Shown: positions 55,701-64,000 of the stretch, one piece after another
Layout of the letters: each line of letters begins with the position of its first letter
Position numbering within the stretch: the stretch's first letter is position 1
Source: Actinostola sp. cb2023
Taxonomy: Eukaryota; Cnidaria; Anthozoa; Actiniaria; Actinostolidae
NCBI GenBank assembly: GCA_033675265.1
Contig: JAUJYZ010000082.1
Coordinates: 1 to 64,000, forward strand
Reading direction: 5' to 3'
Length of the DNA stretch: 64,000 bases
The notes under the pieces: model-generated
The model's database searches: none
Seen by the model: the letters and a program-made list of their open reading frames with translations, nothing else
Told to the model about the DNA's origin: nothing
Position numbers and translations under genes: made by a program

Positions 55701-58700
55701 AGGTCAGTTGTATGAGTGCTGGCTTGTGTGTATGAGGTCAGTTGTATGAGTGCTGGCTTGTGTGTAGGAGGTCTGCAGTTGTATGAGTGCTGGCTTGTGT
55801 GTAGGAGGTCAGTTGTATGAGTGCTGGCTTGTGTGTAGGAGGTCAGTTGTATGAGTGCTGGCTTGTGTGTAGGAGGTCAGTTGTATGAGTGCTGGCTTGT
55901 GTGTAGGAGGTCTGCAGTTGTATGAGTGCTGGCTTGTGTGTAGGAGGTCAGTTGTATGAGTGCTGGCTTGTGTGTAGGAGGTCAGTTGTATGAGTGCTGG
56001 CTGTGTGTGTGGGAGGTCAGTTGTATGAGTGCTGGCTTGTGTGGTGGAGGTCTGCAGTTGTATGAGTGCTGGCTTGTGTGGTGGAGGTCTGCAGTTGTAT
56101 GAGTGCTGGCTTGTGTGGTGGAGGTCTGCAGTTGTATGAGTGCTGGCTTTTGTGTATGAGGTCAGTTGTATGAGTATTGGCTTTTGTGTGTGAGGTCAGT
56201 TGTATGAGTGCTGGCTTGTGTGTGTGAGGTCAGTTGTATGAGTGCTGGCTTGTGTGTTGGAGGTCAGTTGTATGAGTGCTGGCTTGTGTGTAGGAGGTCA
56301 GTTGTATGAGTGCCTATTGTGTGTGGGAGGTCAGTTGTATGAGTGCTGGCTTGTGTGTGTGAGGTCAGTTGTATGAGTCTTGGCTTGTGTGTAGGAGGTC
56401 AGTTGTATGAGTGCTGGCTTTTGTGTATGAGGTCAGTTGTATGAGTGTTGGCTTGTGTGTAGGAGGTCAGTTGTATGAGTGCTGGCTTGTGTGTGGGAGG
56501 TCAGTTGTATGAGTACTGGCTTGTGTGTAGGAGGTCAGTTGTATGAGTGCTGGCTTGTGTGTAGGAGGTCAGTTGTATGAGTGCTGGCTTGTGTGTGGGA
56601 GGTCAGTTGTATGAGTGCTGGCTTTTGTGTATGAGGTCAGTTGTATGAGTGCTGGCTTGTGTGTAGGAGGTCAGTTGTATGAGTGCTGGCTTGTGTGTAG
56701 GAGGTCTGCAGTTGTATGAGTGCTGGCTTGTGTGTAGGAGGTCAGTTGTATGAGTGCTGGCTTGTGTGTAGGAGGTCAGTTGTATGAGTGCTGGCTTGTG
56801 TGTGGGAGGTCAGTTGTATGAGTGCTGGCTTGTGTGTGGGAGGTCAGTTGTATGAGTGCTGGCTTGTGTGTGGGAGGTCAGTTGTATGAGTGCTGGCTTG
56901 TGTGGTGGAGGTCTGCAGTTGTATGAGTGCTGGCTTGTGTGGTGGAGGTCAGTTGTATGAGTGCTGGCTTGTGTGTATGAGGTCAGTTGTATGAGTGCTG
57001 GCTTGTGTGTAGGAGGTCTGCAGTTGTATGAGTGCTGGCTTGTGTGTAGGAGGTCAGTTGTATGAGTGCTGGCTTGTGTGTAGGAGGTCAGTTGTATGAG
57101 TGCTGGCTTGTGTGTAGGAGGTCAGTTGTATGAGTGCTGGCTTGTGTGTAGGAGGTCTGCAGTTGTATGAGTGCTGGCTTGTGTGTAGGAGGTCAGTTGT
57201 ATGAGTGCTGGCTTGTGTGTAGGAGGTCAGTTGTATGAGTGCTGGCTTGTGTGTGGGAGGTCAGTTGTATGAGTGCTGGCTTGTGTGTGGGAGGTCAGTT
57301 GTATGAGTGCTGGCTTGTGTGTGGGAGGTCAGTTGTATGAGTGCTGGCTTGTGTGGTGGAGGTCTGCAGTTGTATGAGTGCTGGCTTGTGTGGTGGAGGT
57401 CAGTTGTATGAGTGCTGGCTTGTGTGTATGAGGTCAGTTGTATGAGTGCTGGCTTGTGTGTAGGAGGTCTGCAGTTGTATGAGTGCTGGCTTGTGTGTAG
57501 GAGGTCAGTTGTATGAGTGCTGGCTTGTGTGTAGGAGGTCAGTTGTATGAGTGCTGGCTTGTGTGTGGGAGGTCAGTTGTATGAGTGCTGGCTTGTATGT
57601 GGGAGGTCAGTTGTATGAGTGCTGCCTTGTGTGTGGGAGGTCAGTTGTATGAGTGCTGGCTTGTGTGTGGGAGGTCAGTTGTATGAGTGCTGGCTTGTGT
57701 GTAGGAGGTCAGTTGTATGAGTGCTGGCTTTTGTGTATGAGGTCAGTTGTATGAGTGCTGGCTTGTGTGTAGGAGGTCAGTTGTATGAGTGCTGGCTTGT
57801 GTGTAGGAGGTCTGCAGTTGTATGAGTGCTGGCTTGTGTGTAGGAGGTCTGCAGTTGTATGAGTGCTGGCTTGTGTGTAGGAGGTCAGTTGTATGAGTGC
57901 TGGCTTGTGTGTAGGAGGTCAGTTGTATGAGTGCTGGCTTGTGTGTGGGAGGTCAGTTGTATGAGTGCTGGCTTGTGTGTGGGAGGTCAGTTGTATGAGT
58001 GCTGGCTTGTGTGGTGGAGGTCTGCAGTTGTATGAGTGCTGGCTTGTGTGGTGGAGGTCTGCAGTTGTATGAGTGCTGGCTTGTGTGGTGGAGGTCTGCA
58101 GTTGTATGAGTGCTGGCTTTTGTGTATGAGGTCAGTTGTATGAGTATTGGCTTTTGTGTGTGAGGTCAGTTGTATGAGTGCTGGCTTGTGTGTGTGAGGT
58201 CAGTTGTATGAGTGCTGGCTTGTGTGTTGGAGGTCAGTTGTATGAGTGCTGGCTTGTGTGTAGGAGGTCAGTTGTATGAGTGCCTATTGTGTGTGGGAGG
58301 TCAGTTGTATGAGTGCTGGCTTGTGTGTGTGAGGTCAGTTGTATGAGTCTTGGCTTGTGTGTAGGAGGTCAGTTGTATGAGTGCTGGCTTTTGTGTATGA
58401 GGTCAGTTGTATGAGTGTTGGCTTGTGTGTAGGAGGTCAGTTGTATGAGTGCTGGCTTGTGTGTGGGAGGTCAGTTGTATGAGTACTGGCTTGTGTGTAG
58501 GAGGTCAGTTGTATGAGTGCTGGCTTGTGTGTAGGAGGTCAGTTGTATGAGTGCTGGCTTGTGTGTGGGAGGTCAGTTGTATGAGTGCTGGCTTTTGTGT
58601 ATGAGGTCAGTTGTATGAGTGCTGGCTTGTGTGTAGGAGGTCAGTTGTATGAGTGCTGGCTTGTGTGTAGGAGGTCTGCAGTTGTATGAGTGCTGGCTTG

Positions 58701-60583
58701 TGTGTAGGAGGTCAGTTGTATGAGTGCTGGCTTGTGTGTAGGAGGTCAGTTGTATGAGTGCTGGCTTGTGTGTGGGAGGTCAGTTGTATGAGTGCTGGCT
58801 TGTGTGTGGGAGGTCAGTTGTATGAGTGCTGGCTTGTGTGTGGGAGGTCAGTTGTATGAGTGCTGGCTTGTGTGGTGGAGGTCTGCAGTTGTATGAGTGC
58901 TGGCTTGTGTGGTGGAGGTCAGTTGTATGAGTGCTGGCTTGTGTGTATGAGGTCAGTTGTATGAGTGCTGGCTTGTGTGTAGGAGGTCTGCAGTTGTATG
59001 AGTGCTGGCTTGTGTGTAGGAGGTCAGTTGTATGAGTGCTGGCTTGTGTGTAGGAGGTCAGTTGTATGAGTGCTGGCTTGTGTGTGGGAGGTCAGTTGTA
59101 TGAGTGCTGGCTTGTATGTGGGAGGTCAGTTGTATGAGTGCTGCCTTGTGTGTGGGAGGTCAGTTGTATGAGTGCTGGCTTGTGTGTGGGAGGTCAGTTG
59201 TATGAGTGCTGGCTTGTGTGTAGGAGGTCAGTTGTATGAGTGCTGGCTTTTGTGTATGAGGTCAGTTGTATGAGTGCTGGCTTGTGTGTAGGAGGTCAGT
59301 TGTATGAGTGCTGGCTTGTGTGTAGGAGGTCTGCAGTTGTATGAGTGCTGGCTTGTGTGTAGGAGGTCTGCAGTTGTATGAGTGCTGGCTTGTGTGTAGG
59401 AGGTCAGTTGTATGAGTGCTGGCTTGTGTGTAGGAGGTCAGTTGTATGAGTGCTGGCTTGTGTGTGGGAGGTCAGTTGTATGAGTGCTGGCTTGTGTGTG
59501 GGAGGTCAGTTGTATGAGTGCTGGCTTGTGTGGTGGAGGTCTGCAGTTGTATGAGTGCTGGCTTGTGTGGTGGAGGTCTGCAGTTGTATGAGTGCTGGCT
59601 TGTGTGGTGGAGGTCTGCAGTTGTATGAGTGCTGGCTTTTGTGTATGAGGTCAGTTGTATGAGTATTGGCTTTTGTGTGTGAGGTCAGTTGTATGAGTGC
59701 TGGCTTGTGTGTGTGAGGTCAGTTGTATGAGTGCTGGCTTGTGTGTTGGAGGTCAGTTGTATGAGTGCTGGCTTGTGTGTAGGAGGTCAGTTGTATGAGT
59801 GCTGGCTTGTGTGTGGGAGGTCAGTTGTATGAGTGCTGGCTTGTATGTGGGAGGTCAGTTGTATGAGTGCTGCCTTGTGTGTGGGAGGTCAGTTGTATGA
59901 GTGCTGGCTTGTGTGTGGGAGGTCAGTTGTACGAGTGCTGGCTTGTGTGTAGGAGGTCAGTTGTATGAGTGCTGGCTTTTGTGTGTGAGGTCAGTTGTAT
60001 GAGTGCTGGCTTGTGTGGTGGAGGTCTGCAGTTGTATGAGTGCTGGCTTTTGTGTATGAGGTCAGTTGTATGAGTGCTGGCTTGTGTGTAGGAGGTCAGT
60101 TGTATGAGTGCTGGCTTGTGTGGTGGAGGTCAGTTGTATGCGTGCTGGCTTGTGTGTGGGAGGTCAGTTGTATGAGTGCTGGCTTGTGTGTAGGAGGTCA
60201 GTTGTATGAGTGCTGGCTTGTGTGTAGGAGGTCAGTTGTATGAGTGCTGGCTTGTGTGTGGGAGGTCAGTTGTATGAGTGCTGGCTTGTGTGTGGGAGGT
60301 CAGTTGTATGAGTGCTGGCTTGTGTGTAGGAGGTCAGTTGTATGAGTGCTGGCTTATGTGGTGGAGGTCTGCCGTTGTATGAGTGTTGGCTTGTGTGGTG
60401 GAGGTCTGCAGTTGTATGAGTGCTGGCTTGTGTGTAGGAGGTCAGTTGTATGAGTGCTGGCTTTTGTGTGTGAGGTCAGTTGTATGATTGCTGGCTTGTG
60501 TGGTGGAGGTCTGCAGTTGTATGAGTGCTGGCTTTTGTGTGGGAGGTCAGTTGTATGAGTGCCTATTGTGTGTGGGAGGTCAG
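52780..60583 (+). repeat. Giant minisatellite, about 34 bp unit, in NEK intron
   Basis: The unit is TCAGTTGTATGAGTGCTGGC plus 'ttgtgtgtaggagg', with variants in the last third (gtggtgg, gtatgagg, gtgggagg) and a 'ctgcag' variant that is 3 bp longer. Over 7804 bp this gives roughly 225 copies. Higher-order repetition is visible, and one segment (53841-53923) is inverted. Short frames across it (for example 54437-54643 and 60040-60243) are chance. It is wholly contained in an intron of the NEK gene. Confidence 0.97.
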
Positions 60584-60642
60584 GGTTTGATTCCCGCCTG
60601 TGTCTTTTGGGTACATGTACATGTAGGTGCTGTGTGCTCTCA
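60580..60642 (+). repeat. Right flank of minisatellite: SINE B box and body
   Basis: After the last TCAG the sequence continues 'ggtttgattcccgcctg', in which GGGTTTGATTCCC forms a tRNA T-arm-like stem-loop and B box (60583-60595). A 3' body follows ('tgtcttttgggtacatgtac') until it is cut by the MITE at 60645. Confidence 0.65.
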
Positions 60643-60644
60643 TA

Positions 60645-60798
60645 CACCAGCCGCAATAATGGCTGTCAATTTAAATCACAATTGTCTTTGACTGACTAGC
60701 CTCGTGTCCATGATGGCTGCACAAAAGAGATTTCACATGGACACGAGGTTAGTCAGTCCAAAACGATGACTATTTAAATTTGGTTTTTGCATTCGGTG
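60645..60798. mobile_element. Hairpin MITE, TA-flanked (family also at 9467)
   Basis: Ends 'caccagccgcaataatgg' and 'attcggtg' with long internal pairing: 'tttgactgactagcctcgtg' against 'cacgaggttagtcagtcc'. It shares these features with 9467-9625, for example 'ttgactgac' and 'gtcagtcca'. Confidence 0.8.
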
Positions 60799-61027
60799 TA
60801 TAGAGCATGTGGAATATACGCATCATTTGGCCAAGCAGAGCATGCGTTATATCATACTTATTTTATAACGACCAACAGACCTTTCCCACATTTGCATTTG
60901 ACAAAATACAGTAAATGTATTGAATTGTCTACAATAGCCTCAGCCTGGTGTTATATTGTTCGCAGGCATTGGAGCAGAATGAGGTAAAGGTCTATAAGTA
61001 GCAGAGTGTGACAGCTAGCTTGCCCAC

Positions 61028-61122
61028 CTCATAGAGTAAACAGCCTAGTGACCATACGTCAGACTTAAAGTTGTATCCATTCTCATGAATTCTTTCTGGT
61101 GACATGTAATACGGCGTTCCAA
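61028..61122 (-). CDS. nek7: NEK6/7-type kinase, activation-loop/aF exon
   Basis: Acceptor 'atcgtttag' before 61122 and donor GTGGGC after 61028 enclose 95 bp. It begins in phase 1 and ends in phase 0. The reading is (V)[18 protein letters not shown] then [13 protein letters not shown]: the P+1 loop, the SPE version of the APE motif, and helix F with its conserved Asp and Trp. The first codon is completed by the G at the end of the upstream exon, giving HSL-VGTPYY, exactly as in NEK6/7. Confidence 0.97.
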
Positions 61123-61146
61123 CTAAACGATAAACAAGTAAAGTGT

Positions 61147-61370
61147 AATCAATACAATTGTGTGGCACTGGCATTAGGATGGCAGCCGGAAGGGAAACGA
61201 TTGGTAGGGAGACCAAGAACAATGGAAATAGAGAGGAAGAAAGCTTGTTGGAGAGATTGGATAAGCACAAGACCATGCAGTAGCGCAAGATAGACTGGCA
61301 TGGAAAAGGTGTATTTTGGCCTTATGCGACGTGGTACAATGAGAAACAATAAAAATAAAATCAATACAAT
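61147..61370 (+). pseudogene. Non-LTR retrotransposon C-terminal remnant
   Basis: The plus-strand reading '[20 protein letters not shown]' followed by '[10 protein letters not shown]' resembles the C-terminal end of LINE reverse transcriptase proteins (typical order: PEGKRxxGRP, then a WRR-like region). Frame breaks follow, and no reverse transcriptase core is present. It lies in the NEK intron, antisense to the gene. Confidence 0.55.
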
Positions 61371-61557
61371 GCACATTAAGCATTTTAACTTGAAGTATTC
61401 ATGTACATGTTGTGGACCATTTGAAATTTTCCACTGGTTTAAATTTTCTAGAGCATTGTTTTGCTTATATGTACATGTACAGTTCGAGCATTTTTAACAT
61501 GAACCTCTGGCTCAGGAGATTGGGTAACCACTCCCTACGTTTAATATCGACTTCAAA

Positions 61558-61588
61558 TAAATTATTATTATTATTATTATTATTCCTG
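61558..61588 (+). repeat. ATT microsatellite
   Basis: A short ATT tract after 'cttcaaataaatt', possibly the tail of a retroelement. Confidence 0.7.
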
Positions 61589-61827
61589 TTTAGTATTGAA
61601 TAGTCACTCTTAGTGTGATGCCGAATGGAATTTGAATTATTTTGAACAGTGTTAAAAACACGTCAACATTGAAACACCTCAAGTGTTTTACGTTGGAATG
61701 TGAACAGCAGACTTTTGCATAAATTCAGATTTTTGTGTATTAGTTTTAGTGTGTATGTGTGTAAGAATCGAACCGAACTGAACAGAACTGAACCGAATTG
61801 AATTAAAAACAATTCCTTTCAGTTTAA

Positions 61828-62272
61828 GAGGATATTTATTTCAACATCGCGTAATATCCGCCAAAAGCGCCAAAAACGAGCGCTTTTGAACAGTTTAACT
61901 TTCGATTTTCGCTTTGGATTAACACTCTAATTTTATTTTAACCAAGCACAAACTATTAAAAACAAAGTAAATTGTCTGCCTAAAGCTGTTTTAGCGTTGT
62001 ACAAAGCCATTTTCCTGCTTTTTGTTTGAAATTTGAGGTAATTCAGGGGAAAACATCAGCAATACTAGCAAATATACAAATCTAGCCCATGTGGACGGTT
62101 TTCAAATTAAATTTTCACTTTGGATTAACACTCTAATTTCACTTTTACCGGTCAAAAACCAACCCAAATAACTTGAACTCTTTGCTAAAGCAGTTTTAGC
62201 CTTGTACAAAACGTATTCTCCATGCTATTGGGTTTTTGGCGCTCAATACGCGCGTTCGTAAAAAATATCCTC
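61828..62272. mobile_element. TTAA-flanked element, 445 bp, dimeric interior
   Basis: TTAA at 61824-61827 and 62273-62276 borders GAGGATATTT and AAATATCCTC. The inside holds a direct repeat with a period of about 205 bp: 'ctttggattaacactctaat' occurs at 61911 and 62118, and 'gcagttttagc'-like text occurs twice. Non-coding. Confidence 0.75.
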
Positions 62273-62739
62273 TTAATCCTTTACAACTAACCTAAACACA
62301 TAACTAAATACCCACCCTAAAACCCTAAAACTACCGGGAATTACCTTTGAACAACCCTCAGAAACATTTAAACTACCAAGTGGAAAATAGTATACCACAA
62401 CATACATGTACATGCATGTACACCTAATTCAAAACTAATGGAACTGGGATATCTGCAGGGTTAATATTCTCAGTAGATCAGCTGTCAACCTGCAGAATTT
62501 AACTCTTGGTCAAGACAAAGTAGCCGGCTGTCCTGTCGATGAAATTTGCCTTCATGTTTTTACTACACAAATGTCATCATTACATGTATGCACAAAGTTC
62601 GCTTAAAAATCTGCTGAGAACACTGGATCTGATGTGTGATGGATAGGAGACCAAGTGAATCATTTCAAATCACCAAATTCAGATCTCAGAGTTCCAATGT
62701 TTAGAACTGTCACTGTGGGAAAAGTATGCTGCGCAACGA

Positions 62740-62902
62740 CAGGGCCGTACAATGTACATAACCCAAAATTAATTCTTGGAGGGGCAGTTTGTATTTACAT
62801 GTAACAGCAAAAAATAAATAAAAATAGTGGTACAAAATGTAAATTTTTTGCCTTGCTAGCGAGGGGAGGGGGAGGGATGCCCCCTGCTGACGTACGGCCC
62901 TG
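62740..62902. mobile_element. Miniature hAT-like element, 163 bp, 5 bp target duplication
   Basis: Ends CAGGGCCGTAC and GTACGGCCCTG are inverted, and AACGA lies directly outside both (62735-62739 and 62903-62907). The ends match the larger hAT element at 45247-46480. No coding capacity; located in the first recognised NEK intron. Confidence 0.8.
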
Positions 62903-62956
62903 AACGATCCTCCCAAAAGACCTGATATTTATTGAATAAATGTAAGCAATTCTTAC

Positions 62957-63064
62957 CAAGTGAATGTGCAGCTGTAGTTTTTGAACTAAAGAATCTACCC
63001 AACCCTAGATCACCCAGTTTCACAACACCAGAGGCAGTAATAAAAACATTGGCTGGCTTGATAT
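62957..63064 (-). CDS. nek7: NEK6/7-type kinase, catalytic-loop exon (first in window)
   Basis: Acceptor 'ttgtttag' before 63064 and donor GTAAGA after 62957 enclose 108 bp, phase 1 at both ends. The reading is (D)[15 protein letters not shown], then [20 protein letters not shown]. It contains the catalytic-loop Asp (its codon is split by the intron), Lys and Asn, and DLG in place of the usual DFG, a known NEK7 trait. The Ser before LVG corresponds to the activating phosphosite (Ser195 in human NEK7). Earlier exons (ATP-binding lobe) are not in the remaining 0.9 kb, so the gene extends past the window. Confidence 0.97.
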
Positions 63065-63240
63065 CTAAACAAAAGATAAATGGTTGTCATGGATTGCAAT
63101 GTTTCTAGAGTGACATGGCATAATATAAGGTACATGTATGGCAACCTGGCAATATTTAATTTGCTGGTTTGCTATTAACTACGCCAAACATTGCCTCAGG
63201 CACTGCAGGCAGCCCAACCATTCCTTTTGAGGCTATTAAG

Positions 63241-63461
63241 GGTGCATTCGATTGACCTTTTTCCGGAATAGAAATAATTCCAGATTCTGGGGCAGACGGG
63301 TGACGTCATTATTCCGGAATATTCCAAGCATTCTTCTATGATGAGCAGAATGTTTGGAATATATTCCGCTTATTCCGGAATCGAAACAGACTCAATTGAA
63401 CGGACATTCTGTATTATTCCAAGTATTCCTATTCTGGAATAAGGTCAATCGAACACACCGT
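63241..63461. mobile_element. MITE, PIF/Harbinger-like, TAA target
   Basis: Ends GGGTGCATTCGATTGACC and, reversed, CGGTGTGTTCGATTGACC, followed by 'ttattccggaata'-like words repeated in both orientations. TAA is found on both sides (left 'ctattaag', right 'gtaaataa'). Three-base TWA duplications are typical of PIF/Harbinger elements; the class is tentative. Confidence 0.7.
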
Positions 63462-63566
63462 AAATAATTCAATAAAATGATATTTGTGTCTTTTTTTATG
63501 GGTTTCCTGTGGTAGAGCGTGTGCGCACAATGATATTACGTTGGGCTCCCTGTGCTGAGTAACGTC

Positions 63567-63672
63567 CTATGTTGAGTTTTGTTAGGGCCACAAGTTTATC
63601 AGTTTACTTCTATACTGTCACGTGTCACCCTCTTTAAATACATTAGTCTTACTTACTTACTTACTTACTTAC
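63567..63672 (+). repeat. Retroelement tail with TTAC microsatellite
   Basis: 'gttagggccacaagtttatc' leads to 'ccctctttaaataca' and a tail of TTAC repeats. A 'ctttaaata' plus tetranucleotide tail is common for truncated non-LTR elements or SINEs. It is inserted in the centre of the foldback-type element. Confidence 0.55.
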
Positions 63673-63845
63673 AAGATGCGCCCACAGAGAGTGCACTCAG
63701 CACAGGGAGCCCGACATAACATGCATTGCGTGTGCACACTCTACCACAGGAAACCCATCAAAAAAGATGCAAATATCATTTTATTGAATTATTTAGTAGC
63801 CTCAAAAGGAATGGTTGGGCTGCCTCACCTCAGGTTGGTTCTGCT

Positions 63846-64000
63846 GGTTGAGTAATCAAGCTGTCTGAGTTTTGTTGGGCTTCTTTAATAGAGGTCCACA
63901 AAACAATTTATTTTAAAAGCATTCACATATATGCGCTATACAGGGGCGGATTAAGGGTGGGGCAAAGGAGGTGCACGCCCGACACCCTCCCCTTGGAAAT
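63846..64000. other. Window end, start of another MITE
   Basis: 'ggggcggattaagggtgggg' from 63943 resembles the left end of the MITE at 44380; the other end is outside the window. Confidence 0.45.

Larger units (their letters stand above)
63179..63845. mobile_element. Foldback-type element, copy 2, with two nested insertions
   Basis: 'gggtttcctgtggtagagcg' (63500) pairs with 'ctctaccacaggaaacccat' (63740), and 'ttgggctccctgtgctgagt' pairs with the sequence near 63690, as in the element at 42740-43230. The left arm is split by a 220 bp MITE (63241-63461) and the centre by a retroelement-tail-like piece (63567-63672). Confidence 0.8.

Noticed and set aside
52780..60583. CRISPR array or repeat-protein gene
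   Set aside because: Units are contiguous without unique spacers, the period is not a multiple of three, frames break repeatedly, and the array is inside an animal intron.
61099..61293. Independent gene on the plus strand opposite the NEK exon
   Set aside because: Its second half is a LINE C-terminal remnant and its first half is the antisense of the NEK exon.

Overview
This is animal nuclear DNA, most likely from a cnidarian and probably an anthozoan such as a stony coral. The evidence is two genes with GT-AG introns (a NEK6/7-type kinase and a mitochondrial-clan cytochrome P450), Penelope-like retroelement pieces with GIY-YIG domains, and a very high density of hairpin (MITE-like) DNA transposons in AT-rich DNA. 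The species call is an inference from repeat style. No bacterial or organelle genes and no CRISPR array were seen.

Layout. 1-1075: noisy satellite of about 110 bp units. 2.4-8.4 kb: diverged inverted repeats and a 1.2 kb TTAA-flanked element. 8.8-9.8 kb: ATT microsatellite split by a hairpin MITE. 9.8-10.3 kb: rearranged Penelope-like fragment. 10.5-16.2 kb and 23.1-25.3 kb: two inverted copies of one long repeat, the first enlarged by later insertions. Between them lie a 687 bp TIR element, a 1.87 kb foldback element with a 6 bp target duplication (18166-20039), and a Penelope-like piece inserted into a small MITE. 26.5-27.2 kb: second Penelope-like fragment with a ribozyme-like 3' end. 27.9-28.5 kb: GTA/GCA microsatellite. 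28.5-43 kb: intergenic DNA with hairpin elements and a tandem array of hairpin units (33.7-34.65 kb). 43.4-44.75 kb: two P450 exons, minus strand. 44.8-47.1 kb: ACC-rich minisatellite carrying a degraded hAT transposon that holds a 65-base G run.

49.9-63.1 kb: last four exons of a NEK6/7-type kinase gene, minus strand. Reading frames join exactly and give about 143 C-terminal residues, with the stop at 49931; the 5' exons lie beyond 64 kb. Its introns hold a 1.39 kb foldback element, a TTAA element, and a 7.8 kb minisatellite (52780-60583, roughly 225 units of about 34 bp).

The most notable observation is that this minisatellite looks like the hugely expanded middle of one tRNA-like SINE. 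The left flank carries an A-box-like start, the right flank a B-box-like sequence, and every unit junction is the four bases TCAG that occur at both places in the presumed parent. Coordinates of exons were read from splice signals and protein similarity recalled from known families; repeat boundaries were read by eye and may be off by a few bases.
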